64,000 nt of DNA from an uncultured Planctomycetia bacterium (GTDB taxonomy: Bacteria > Planctomycetota > UBA1135 > GCA-002686595): positions 27,858-91,857 of the forward strand of contig CALFYL010000004.1 in NCBI GenBank assembly GCA_937952135.1, written 5' to 3'. The position numbers and the translations under genes were made by a program. Positions 8,623 to 17,820 of this stretch are shown one piece after another (position 1 is the stretch's first letter; each line of letters opens with the position of its first letter). Under the pieces are notes generated by a model that saw only the letters and a list, made by a program, of their open reading frames with translations, was not told where the DNA came from and did not search any database.

Positions 8623-9144
8623 GTCGATCGAGAGGGGTGGGCGGCGGCGAGGGACGCAGGCCGATGGATGCAGGCCGATGGATGCCGGCCAAGGGTCGCG
8701 GGCCAGTCGCCGCGGGCCGGCCGCGGCGACCGCGCGCGCACAGGCGTGAACGGAGTCCGCGGCAGACCCCGGCGGGACGTCCACGCTGAGTTTCGGGGGC
8801 CGCTCGGCCACGAGGAGTGGCGCGGTTCGGCAATGGGCCATTGTGCCGTGCGTCCGGGCCGCGAACCAGCGCGCGAACCTGCCCGCGGGCGGACAGGGCG
8901 CTCCCGGGCGCGCCTCCGAGCTCGCCTACCGGTGCGATCCCGGACCCGACTCCCCCCGACTCCCCCGGCATTTCAGGCCCTCGAGACGCGTCCGAAGGCG
9001 CCGCCGTCCCCCTGCCGCACCCGTTTCCGCCCCCCGTCGCCGCATTCGCCCGTTCTCCCCCTTGCCCGGGGACCCGACGCGGCCCACGGCCCTTCTGGAG
9101 CTCCCCCACCCCCCGAAAAAGCCTCCCGAGCGCGCCTAACGCGC
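8623..9144. other. Divergent intergenic region without a gene
   Basis: About 520 bp between the lipoprotein (minus) and the aminomutase (plus). All six frames are open in places but none has a start, a ribosome binding site and plausible composition. It contains a 14-bp direct repeat, GCAGGCCGATGGAT, in two exact back-to-back copies (8656-8669 and 8670-8683), and a long C-rich strand from about 8939 to 9120. Confidence 0.6.
8939..8966 (-). other. Potential G-quadruplex on the minus strand
   Basis: The plus strand has four C-runs (CCC at 8939-8941, CCC at 8945-8947, six C at 8952-8957, five C at 8962-8966) separated by 3-4 nt. The minus strand therefore fits the canonical G3+N1-7 quadruplex pattern. 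It lies upstream of the minus-strand lipoprotein operon. Confidence 0.45.
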
Positions 9145-9173
9145 TTGCCATTCGTTGCGGCTCAAACTATTTT
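9145..9173 (+). promoter_or_regulatory. Predicted sigma70-type promoter of the aminomutase gene
   Basis: TTGCCA at 9145-9150 (5 of 6 to the -35 consensus), a 17-bp spacer, then TATTTT at 9168-9173 (4 of 6 to the -10 consensus), the only distinctly AT-rich patch in this intergenic region. Transcription would start near 9180 and leave a 5' leader of about 70 nt. Confidence 0.5.
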
Positions 9174-9183
9174 GTTTTGAGCC
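9159..9183. promoter_or_regulatory. Palindrome over the -10 element, operator candidate
   Basis: GGCTCAAA (9159-9166) and TTTGAGCC (9176-9183) form a perfect 8-bp inverted repeat with a 9-bp centre. It spans the predicted -10, the placement expected for a repressor site. The MarR-type regulator encoded at 10803 is the obvious candidate ligand-responsive repressor; that link is inference. Confidence 0.5.
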
Positions 9184-9249
9184 CCAACTAATAGGACGGG
9201 TGCGGCCGATGGAGTCCCGGCCCACCCACGGAACCGAAGGAGACCTTCC

Positions 9250-10686
<1,437 letters not shown>

Positions 10687-10757
10687 AGCCGACGCGCCAA
10701 CGCCACGCACAGCCGCCGCGGGAGTCTTCCACTTCGATCGCCGCCATGTTCGGATAG

Positions 10758-10775
10758 AGCGGATCAAAATCCGCT
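10758..10775. promoter_or_regulatory. 18-bp palindrome upstream of the MarR gene
   Basis: AGCGGAT (10758-10764), CAAA, ATCCGCT (10769-10775): perfect 7-bp arms. It sits 28 bp before the proposed MarR start and 72 bp after the aminomutase stop. It could be an autoregulatory operator or a weak terminator; no T-run follows, which favours an operator. Confidence 0.45.
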
Positions 10776-10802
10776 TCTCGGCTTCACAGGAGTGCAGCAG
10801 GT

Positions 10803-11279
10803 TTGCAGCCAAATCAAGACGCCGCTCGCGCTGTCGTCGACAGCGCGCAGCTCGGCCAGACGCTCAGTTTCATGCGCACGCTCCTCGGAGTCGGGCACGC
10901 CCTCGAGGCGCGCTCGAAGCGGATGCAGGCGCGCATCGGGGTCACGGCATCCCAGCGCCTCCTGCTCCGCATCGTCGGCCGCTACCCCGGCATCTCGGCC
11001 GGGGAGCTCGCGCAACTCATGGAGGTGCACGCGAGCACCGTCACGGGCGTGCTGCAGCGGCTCGAGCGGCGGCGCTGGATCTCGCGCCGCGGCCATCCGA
11101 GCGACCGCCGCCGCGCGTTGCTGGAGCTGACCGAGGAGGGCTCGGCGATCGATGCGCTGCGCACCGGCACCGTCGAGGCCGCGGTGCGCCGCGCGCTCGG
11201 GCGCTGCAGCGAGGCGCAGATCGCCGCCGCGCTCGGCGTGCTCGACGCGGTCTCGCGCGAGCTCGTGCGCGAGGAGTAG
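10803..11279 (+). CDS. MarR-family transcriptional regulator
   Basis: About 158 aa. The TTG start at 10803 is chosen because AGGAG lies 10 nt upstream (10788-10792); an ATG at residue 24 is the alternative. The winged helix-turn-helix occupies roughly residues 55-115 (ISAGELAQLMEVHASTVTGVLQRLERRRWI, then the wing with HPSDRRRALLELTEEG, the MarR signature D-x-R). Terminal helices form the dimer interface. Likely a repressor controlling the aminomutase gene or itself; see the palindromes at 9159 and 10758. It converges on the decarboxylase gene with a 30-bp gap. Confidence 0.9.
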   Translation: MQPNQDAARAVVDSAQLGQTLSFMRTLLGVGHALEARSKRMQARIGVTASQRLLLRIVGRYPGISAGELAQLMEVHASTVTGVLQRLERRRWISRRGHPSDRRRALLELTEEGSAIDALRTGTVEAAVRRALGRCSEAQIAAALGVLDAVSRELVREE

Positions 11280-11309
11280 CGCGTCCGCTCGACGCGTGCG
11301 TTCTCGGCG

Positions 11310-12722
11310 TCAACTCTCGGCAGCCGCGCGCACGTTGCGCCACAGCGCTTCGACGTGCTCGCGCTCGGTGCACAGCGCGCCGATCGACAGCCGCACCATC
11401 CAGCGCCCGTCGAGCACCGCCGGCGTGACGTAGGCGCGCCCCGAGCGGTTCAGTTGCTCGGCCCAGCGCGTGGTGTGCGCGTCGAGCGCTTCGCCCGCGA
11501 GCCCCTCGGGCTCGTGGCGCACGCACACGGTCTGCAGCGGCGTCGGAGCGAGCACGCGCCAGTGCGGCGTCGCACTCACCTGCTCGGCGAGCCACTGCGC
11601 GTTCGCGATGTCGCGCCGCAGGCGCGCGCGCAGGCGCTCGAGCCCTTGCTCGCGCAGCAGGAACCACAGCTTCAGCGCGCGAAAACGCCGCCCGAGCGGA
11701 ATGCCCCAGTCGCGCAGGTTCCGGGCGCGCGCGTCGTAGGCGGTCGCCAGGTAGCTCGGCCGCGTGCTCATCACGCGCACGAGATGCTCGGAGTCGCGCA
11801 CGTAGTACAGCGAGCAATCGAAGGCCGCGCCGAGCCACTTGTGCGGATTGAGGACGAGCGAATCGGCGCCTTCCACGCCGTTCCACATCCAGCGGCACTC
11901 GGGCAGGAGCATCGCCGAGCCCGCCATCGCCGCGTCGACGTGCAGCCACACGCCGTGCTCGCGCGCCAGCGCCGCGAGCGGCTCGATCGGATCGAGCGCG
12001 GTGGTCGTGGTCGTGCCGCACGTCGCCACGATCGCGCACGGCCGCCGTCCCTCCGCCCGATCCTCCCGCAGCGCGCTCTCGAGCGCAGCGGGATCGAACG
12101 CGCAGCGCTCGTCGACGGCGATCGCGCGCACGTTCTCGCGCCCGAATCCCGCAATCAACGCCGCCTTCTCGACCGAGCTGTGGCTGTGCTGCGAGACGTA
12201 CACGACGAGCGGCGCGGACTCGGCCTGCAGACCGCCGCGCGCCAGCGAGTACTGCGTCGTGCGCTCGCGCGCGCAGGCGAGCGCCACCAGCGTCGAGCTC
12301 GAGGCCGTGTCCTGGATCACGCCGCTCCACGACTCGCTCAAGCCGCACGCGCGGCGCATCCAGTCGACGCACACGTCCTCGAGCTCGGTCAGCGGCGGAT
12401 TCGACTGCCACGCGAGCCCGAGCGAGCCGAGCCCAGAGCTCAGCAGGTCGCCCAGCACGCTCGAAAGCTCCGCGTTCGAGGGGAAATAGCCGTGGAAGCT
12501 CGGATGCTGCCAGTGCACGAGCGCCGGCGCGAACACGCGCTCGAAGTCCGCGAACGCCGCGTCGAAGCCCTCGGGCGCCTCGGGCGCCGTCGCCGGCAAT
12601 TGCGCGCGCAGCGAACCCGGCTCGACGGGCCGCGAGACCGGCAGCGCCGCGACGTTTGCGCGGTAGTCGGCGAGCCAATCGATCAGGCGGTGTCCGGCGC
12701 GGCGGAATTCTTCGGCGTCCAT
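11310..12722 (-). CDS. PLP-dependent group II (aromatic amino acid) decarboxylase-like enzyme
   Basis: About 470 aa, the normal length. The substrate-site segment VHWQHPSFHGYFPS is at residues ~69-82, the histidine that stacks on PLP is in QHSHSSVEK (~178-186), the PLP-binding Asp is in HVDAA (263), and the Schiff-base lysine is K295 in NPHKWLG. The IPLGRRFRALKLWF motif is typical of DOPA/tyrosine/tryptophan decarboxylases. In the mobile catalytic loop just before that motif, where eukaryotic decarboxylases have Tyr in DYRHW or DYKDW, this protein reads NLRDW, so the catalytic tyrosine appears to be Leu. It may therefore not be a standard decarboxylase. Downstream of the GT2 gene, same strand, 56-bp gap. 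Confidence 0.88.
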   Translation of the reverse strand: MDAEEFRRAGHRLIDWLADYRANVAALPVSRPVEPGSLRAQLPATAPEAPEGFDAAFADFERVFAPALVHWQHPSFHGYFPSNAELSSVLGDLLSSGLGSLGLAWQSNPPLTELEDVCVDWMRRACGLSESWSGVIQDTASSSTLVALACARERTTQYSLARGGLQAESAPLVVYVSQHSHSSVEKAALIAGFGRENVRAIAVDERCAFDPAALESALREDRAEGRRPCAIVATCGTTTTTALDPIEPLAALAREHGVWLHVDAAMAGSAMLLPECRWMWNGVEGADSLVLNPHKWLGAAFDCSLYYVRDSEHLVRVMSTRPSYLATAYDARARNLRDWGIPLGRRFRALKLWFLLREQGLERLRARLRRDIANAQWLAEQVSATPHWRVLAPTPLQTVCVRHEPEGLAGEALDAHTTRWAEQLNRSGRAYVTPAVLDGRWMVRLSIGALCTEREHVEALWRNVRAAAES

Positions 12723-12778
12723 GCCGCAGAAGCTACCAACTCGACTTCAACGTGCCTCGCCGCTCGAAACCGACGGGC

Positions 12779-13543
12779 TCAGCTCGCTGGATCCGCGAGT
12801 GGCGGAAACAACTCCGAGCTCACGAGCCCCATGCGCGCGAGCCGGAACGTCACGCCGACGCGCAGGCAGCCCAGCCCGTACTCGACGCTGCGCGCGAAGT
12901 TGATCGAGCTCGCCTCGGGGAAGTACTTCGTCGGGCACGAGACTTCCGCGATCGTGTAGCCGTGCCACACGACCTGCGCGAGCATCTGGTTGTCGAACAC
13001 GAAGTCCTCGGAGTTCTTCGACGTGTCGATGCGCTCGAGCAGCTCGCGCGAGAAGGCGCGGTAGCCGGTGTGGTACTCCGACACCTTCGCGCCGATCAGC
13101 AGGTTCTCGGCGGCGGTGAGGAAGCGGTTCGAGACGTACTTCCAGATCGGCATGCCGCCCGCGAGCGCGCGCCCGCCGAGGATGCGCGAGCCGAGCACGC
13201 AGTGGTACAGCCCGTTCGCGATCATCGACGCCATCGCCGGGATGAGCAGCGGCGTGTACTGGTAGTCGGGGTGCACCATGATCGCCACGTCCGCGCCGCT
13301 CTCGAGCGCGATGCGATAACACGACTTCTGGTTGCCGCCGTAGCCGCGGTTCTTCGGGTGCACGTGCACGAGCGTGTTCGGCAGCGTGCTCGCGATCGCC
13401 ACCGTCTCGTCGCGGCTCCCGTCGTCGACCACGATCACGAGGTCGACGACGCCCTGCGCCATGACTTCGTCCCAGGTCTTCTTGAGCGTCGACGCCGCGT
13501 TGTACGCAGGCATCACCACGACGATCTTCTTGCCGGCCTGCAT
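12779..13543 (-). CDS. Family 2 glycosyltransferase, dolichyl-phosphate-mannose-synthase-like
   Basis: About 254 aa from ATG 13543 (MQAGKKIVVVMPAYNAA). It has a GT-A fold: nucleotide-binding VVVMPAYNAASTLKKT at residues 6-21, VIVVDDGSRDET at ~37-48, and the metal-binding region MVHPDYQYTP near residue 90. The later conserved segment HTGYRAFSRELLERI is typical of this subgroup, which transfers sugars to lipid carriers or cell-envelope polymers. No C-terminal membrane helices, so it is a soluble or peripherally bound enzyme. Confidence 0.88.
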   Translation of the reverse strand: MQAGKKIVVVMPAYNAASTLKKTWDEVMAQGVVDLVIVVDDGSRDETVAIASTLPNTLVHVHPKNRGYGGNQKSCYRIALESGADVAIMVHPDYQYTPLLIPAMASMIANGLYHCVLGSRILGGRALAGGMPIWKYVSNRFLTAAENLLIGAKVSEYHTGYRAFSRELLERIDTSKNSEDFVFDNQMLAQVVWHGYTIAEVSCPTKYFPEASSINFARSVEYGLGCLRVGVTFRLARMGLVSSELFPPLADPAS

Positions 13544-13649
13544 GCGGGTGGGAGCGTGCGGCTGTGCGCCGCGCGGGGTTTCCAAGAGTAGCCGCCGCCG
13601 CCGAGGATGCGAGGGCGAGGATGCGAGCGCGAGCCGGCGCCGGAGTCCG

Positions 13650-14222
13650 CTAGCGAACGCCGAGTTCCTGCTCGACGTACTCGCTGCGCACCGTGAAAGC
13701 CGGCAATTCGCGCAGGCGCGCGAGGCTCGCATCGTGCTCGGGGCCGTCGAAGCCGCCCTCGTCCCATTCCTCCTGCGGGTCGAAGCTCCACTCGAGCGCC
13801 ACTCGATAGCGACCCGCGGTCTCGACAACGGGCAACGGCAGCCAGTCGGCGAACGACTCGCGCTGCGCGGGCGCAAGCTCCACGAAGTCGGCCGAAGTGA
13901 GTGGATTCATGTTGCCGCAGCGCCCGATGCCGCGGAGCCGCACAGATGCTCCGTCCAGGTCCTCGACGAGCCACGTGAGGTGCGGCGGACGCCAGCCGAC
14001 CTCGCTTCCGTCGCCCGGCCGCACGACGATCTGCGCAGTCGCGCCGTTGTTGGTGAGCTGGGCCGCCAAGCGGCGTTCGCCGCCCACTTCGACCTCGACG
14101 AGCGCGAGCGAGAACTGCGGCGCCGGAGCACTGGGCGCCGGCCGAACCGCGGGCGTCGCGGGTGAACACGCAGCCGCGGCGGCGCCGAACCACGCGGCAA
14201 CACAGAGCAGCGTGCGCTTCAT
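13650..14222 (-). CDS. Predicted lipoprotein
   Basis: About 190 aa. The signal sequence MKRTLLCVAAWFGAAAAAC ends in a lipobox (AAAC), followed by a Pro/Ala-rich linker. The remainder is a beta-rich domain with two internal cysteines. No family recognised. Its start is only 12 bp after the DUF58 stop, so it belongs to the end of the MoxR/DUF58 operon. Confidence 0.75.
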   Translation of the reverse strand: MKRTLLCVAAWFGAAAAACSPATPAVRPAPSAPAPQFSLALVEVEVGGERRLAAQLTNNGATAQIVVRPGDGSEVGWRPPHLTWLVEDLDGASVRLRGIGRCGNMNPLTSADFVELAPAQRESFADWLPLPVVETAGRYRVALEWSFDPQEEWDEGGFDGPEHDASLARLRELPAFTVRSEYVEQELGVR

Positions 14223-14234
14223 GAGGCCGCCACT

Positions 14235-15539
14235 CTACAGCGAGCCGGCGCGCTTGATTTCGAGGTACTTCTGCGCGAGCTCGACGTGCAGACGCGACGG
14301 CGCGCAGTCGAGCGTCACGACGCCGCGGCCGCTGAGGCGCTCGAGCGTCGCCTGCCGCGCATCGAGATAGCCCTGGGCGGCGCACATCCGCGCGGCCGCG
14401 TCGAAGTCGCTCGGCGCGGCCTCGGCCATGCGCTCGACGTTGCTCTCTCGCAGGCTTGCGAGCACGACCCGGTGTTGCTTGCGCAGCAGCTCGAGCGCCG
14501 GCCGCAGCTCGTCCTCGTCGTCGTCGCGCTGGTTCGTGAGCAGCACGACCAGTGCGCGGCGCTTGTGGCGCGCCTTGACGCGCATCGCAGCCTCGACGAA
14601 GTCCGAGGCCTCGAGGGTCGTTTCGAGGTCGTACACGTTGCTGAGCAGCGCCGTGATCGCACCGCGGCCCTTCACCGCCGCGAGGCTGCGCGTCGAACCT
14701 CCGAAAGCGAGCAGCGACACCGCGTCGCCCTGGCGCAAGGCGATGTAGGCGACGAGCAGCAAGGCGTTGAGCGCGTGGTCGAAGTGCGAGAGGTCGCCGT
14801 CCAGCGCGCGCATGCGCCGGCCGCAATCGAGCACGAACACGAGTTCCTGATCGCGCTCCTCCTGGTGCTCGCGCGCGATGGGCTTGCGCCGCCGCGACGT
14901 CGCTCGCCAGTCGATCTGGCGCAGCGCATCCCCGGGCACGTAGTCGCGCAACTGCCGGAACTCGAAGCCCTCGCCGCGCCGGCGCGTGCGGCGGATCCCC
15001 AGCAGCGCGATGCGCCGCTCGAGCGCGTTCAACTCGAAGCCGGCGATCGCTGTGAAATTCGGATACACGCGCAACGTCTGCGGCAACTGCGTGCGCTCGC
15101 GCGCCCTCCACAACCTCCACGGCGAGTCGCGCAGCACTTCGAGCGGTCCGAACTCGGCCGGGCCGCGGCGCAGCGCGCGCAAGCGGTACTCCACGAGCGC
15201 AGCGCCGTTCGCCGGCAGCTCCACCGCGCAGGGCTGGTGCTCGAACTCCGTCTGCGGCGGGCAGCCGTCCCACACCTCGATGCGCTCCGTGCGCGCGCGC
15301 GGATTCTCGATGCGCAGCTCGATCGCCGTCCACGCGCCCAGCGAGAGCATGCGCGGCGCCGTGCGCACGACCTTGAGCGCCTCGCGTCTTTGCGCGCGCG
15401 CGAAATCCACCCCTGCGACGAACGCCGAGAGCGCGCCGACCGCGAACCACGCGCCCAGCAGCTCCGGTGCGACCACGCACGCGACCGCCAGCGCCGCCCA
15501 CGCGACCGCGACAGCGACCAACGGCCCCGTCGGCCTCAT
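14235..15539 (-). CDS. DUF58 / von Willebrand A-like protein
   Basis: About 434 aa. Two N-terminal membrane helices (residues ~5-40), then a beta domain, then the DUF58 hallmark FEFRQLRDYVPGDALRQIDW (~215-235) and a degenerate vWA fold starting LVFVLDCGRRM. DUF58 proteins partner MoxR AAA+ ATPases, which are thought to act as chaperones inserting metal or assembling complexes; precise substrates are unknown. Start ATG 15539 overlaps the MoxR stop as ATGA. Confidence 0.92.
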   Translation of the reverse strand: MRPTGPLVAVAVAWAALAVACVVAPELLGAWFAVGALSAFVAGVDFARAQRREALKVVRTAPRMLSLGAWTAIELRIENPRARTERIEVWDGCPPQTEFEHQPCAVELPANGAALVEYRLRALRRGPAEFGPLEVLRDSPWRLWRARERTQLPQTLRVYPNFTAIAGFELNALERRIALLGIRRTRRRGEGFEFRQLRDYVPGDALRQIDWRATSRRRKPIAREHQEERDQELVFVLDCGRRMRALDGDLSHFDHALNALLLVAYIALRQGDAVSLLAFGGSTRSLAAVKGRGAITALLSNVYDLETTLEASDFVEAAMRVKARHKRRALVVLLTNQRDDDEDELRPALELLRKQHRVVLASLRESNVERMAEAAPSDFDAAARMCAAQGYLDARQATLERLSGRGVVTLDCAPSRLHVELAQKYLEIKRAGSL

Positions 15540-16528
15540 TCGCGCGGCGCCTCGACCTTTTTGAGCACCGCCGCGAGCACGGCGTCGGGTCCCACGCCTT
15601 CGAGCTCGAGCTCCGGCGCGAGCGCGAGGCGGTGGCGCAGCACCGCGGGCGCCACGCTCTTGATGTCGTCGGGCGTGACGAACGCGCGGCCGTCGAGCAG
15701 CGCCTTCGCGCGCGCGACGCGCACCAGCGCGATCGAGCCCCGCGGCCCCGCGCCGAGCGCCACGCCGTTCCACGCGCGCGTCTCGCGCACCACTCGCACG
15801 GCGTACTCGCGCACGCGCTCGACCACGAGCAAGCTGGCCGCCGTTCGCTGCAACTCGAGCACTTCCTCGATCGAAGCGACCTGCTGCACCGCCGATACGT
15901 CGAGCGCGTCGCCCGGCCGCCCCGAGGTCGTGCGCCCGACGATGTCGCACTCCTCCTCGAAGCTCGGGTACTGGACGAGGATCTTCAGCAGGAAGCGGTC
16001 GAGCTGCGCTTCGGGCAACGGGTACGTGCCCTCCTGCTCGATCGGATTCTGCGTCGCGAGCGTCATGAACGGCGGCGCGAGCGGATTGGCCTCGCCTTCG
16101 ATCGTGATCTGGCCCTCCTGCATCACCTCGAGCAGCGCCGCTTGCGTCTTCGCGGACGCGCGGTTGATCTCGTCGGCGAGCAGCAAGTTCGTGAAGGCCG
16201 GGCCGCGCCGCAGCACGAAGCCGCTCGACTGGCTGTCGAACACGACGTGGCCCGTCACGTCGCTCGGCATCAGGTCCGGCGTGAACTGCACGCGCGCGAA
16301 CTTGCCGCCGAAGGTGCGCGCGAGCGACAGCACGAGCAGGGTCTTGCCGAGGCCGGGCGCGCCCTCGATGAGCACGTGCCCCGCCGCGAGGAAGCCGAGC
16401 AGGACCTGCTCGACCTCGTCCTTCTGCCCCACCACGACCTTCGCGATTTCGGCTCGGATCGCGTTCACACGCTCGTGCGCGCGCGCCACGCGTTCAAGAT
16501 CGACGTTTTCCAGCGCAGTTTCGCTCAT
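15536..16528 (-). CDS. MoxR-family AAA+ ATPase
   Basis: About 330 aa. Walker A GAPGLGKT is at residues 56-63, Walker B is LLLADEINRA, and sensor 1 lies in TLATQNPIEQEGTYPLPEAQLDRF, the most characteristic MoxR stretch. A C-terminal lid domain follows. It is cytoplasmic and should work with the DUF58 protein encoded next. Start 16528 overlaps the upstream stop as ATGA. The gene order DUF4129, DUF4350, MoxR, DUF58 is conserved in several phyla. Confidence 0.95.
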   Translation of the reverse strand: MSETALENVDLERVARAHERVNAIRAEIAKVVVGQKDEVEQVLLGFLAAGHVLIEGAPGLGKTLLVLSLARTFGGKFARVQFTPDLMPSDVTGHVVFDSQSSGFVLRRGPAFTNLLLADEINRASAKTQAALLEVMQEGQITIEGEANPLAPPFMTLATQNPIEQEGTYPLPEAQLDRFLLKILVQYPSFEEECDIVGRTTSGRPGDALDVSAVQQVASIEEVLELQRTAASLLVVERVREYAVRVVRETRAWNGVALGAGPRGSIALVRVARAKALLDGRAFVTPDDIKSVAPAVLRHRLALAPELELEGVGPDAVLAAVLKKVEAPRE

Positions 16529-17820
16529 AGATGCTTCCTCAGGTGTTCCAGGTCGCGGACGGCGCGCACGAAGGCCGCGGCGCCGCGCGGGTCGTCGTCC
16601 AGCGCGGCGCGAATCCGCTCGGGTTCGAGTCCGCTCGACTCCGCGAGACGCGCGAGGCGCTCGCTGGCTTCGAGCTCGTTCCATTCGGGCCGCAGACGCT
16701 GCAGCCGCTTCGCCAAGCGTTTGCGCGGCGCCGCCAGGAGTTCGCGGCGCGCGCCGATGCGCACGAGGTGCTCCGCGCTGGCGGCGATGTGCTCCGAGAA
16801 GTCGCGCCGGCCCGCGAGCCGACCGGCGCCCGACGGTTCGAGCGAGTCGGGGATCGGCGGACCGAAGCGCGCGGCGCTGCGCCAGATGCCGAGCGCGACC
16901 GCGACCCCCGCGCTCACGAGCACCGCCCACGCGTAGCGCACGAGCGTCGTGAGCAACCCGGCCGGGTGCTCGCCACGAACGATCCAAACGCGCTCGGGCT
17001 CTTCGTGGAGCCGCGCGAGGTCCCACGCGAAGCGCGCGTGGTCGAGCTCGCCCAGCTCCAGGTTGCGCGCCCACACATCGCTCGCGACGACGCTCACGCG
17101 GCCCTCGCCGTGCGCAAAGCTCGCCACGTGCGCTTCGTCGGCGTCGGGCAACGCGGCGTCCGCGAGCCGCGCGGTGTCCGCGAGCACGAATGCGCCCTCC
17201 ATGCGCACGCGTCGCGCGCCGAAACCGAGGTCGAGGTCGAGCTCGACGCGCACTTCGCGGTCGGCGCCGCGCTCGTCGTCGAGCACCTCGTCGACCCACT
17301 CCTCGAGCGGGTTCGGAGCGGCGGGCTCGACCTCCCCGGCGTCGACGTTCACGTGGAACTCGTCCTCGCCCTCCTCGTCGACCTCCGGCGCGACCCTGCA
17401 CTCGAGTCCGAGACTCGACGCGATCGGCGCCCGGAAGCGCCCCGCTTCAACGTCGTCGTAGATCTGCGCGTACTCGCGGCCGTCGCCCGGCAAGAGCACG
17501 ATCAAGTGGCTTCCGCGCTGCACCCATCGATCGAGCCGCTCGAGCAGCACGGGCGCCGCGAAGCGCCCGCTCGCGCGCCAGAACATCGCGCCCGGCTGCG
17601 TCGGGATCTCGACGAGGTTCGCACGCGCTTCGCACGCGACCCCGAGCTCGCCGAGCATCCGCTCGAGTGCGAGCAGACGGTTGCGCGCCGCTTCGCCGCG
17701 AAGCCCGACCTCGCGCTCGCGCGGCTCGAGCTCGACGTGCAACCCGAGGAACACGAGCAACGCGAGGAGCGGAACGCCGACCGCCACCACGGTCCACACT
17801 GCGGCCGTGTTTCGCTTCAT
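16525..17820 (-). CDS. DUF4350 membrane-anchored protein
   Basis: About 431 aa. An N-terminal transmembrane helix (VVAVGVPLLALLVFLGL), a large extracytoplasmic domain with a GATase-like core (GSHLIVLLPGD, later GRVSVVASD), then a second helix near residue 290 (LVRYAWAVLVSAGVAVALGIW) and a cytoplasmic helical tail. This layout and the neighbourhood fit DUF4350. The middle has an acidic stretch (VDEEGEDEF). Start 17820 overlaps the DUF4129 stop as ATGA. Confidence 0.85.
   Translation of the reverse strand: MKRNTAAVWTVVAVGVPLLALLVFLGLHVELEPREREVGLRGEAARNRLLALERMLGELGVACEARANLVEIPTQPGAMFWRASGRFAAPVLLERLDRWVQRGSHLIVLLPGDGREYAQIYDDVEAGRFRAPIASSLGLECRVAPEVDEEGEDEFHVNVDAGEVEPAAPNPLEEWVDEVLDDERGADREVRVELDLDLGFGARRVRMEGAFVLADTARLADAALPDADEAHVASFAHGEGRVSVVASDVWARNLELGELDHARFAWDLARLHEEPERVWIVRGEHPAGLLTTLVRYAWAVLVSAGVAVALGIWRSAARFGPPIPDSLEPSGAGRLAGRRDFSEHIAASAEHLVRIGARRELLAAPRKRLAKRLQRLRPEWNELEASERLARLAESSGLEPERIRAALDDDPRGAAAFVRAVRDLEHLRKHL

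Noticed and set aside
14286..16952. 888-residue plus-strand open frame across the DUF58/MoxR genes
   Set aside because: Composition is Arg/Ala/His-rich with no family motifs; it is the antisense shadow of two well-supported genes in GC-rich DNA. The same applies to the other long opposite-strand frames.
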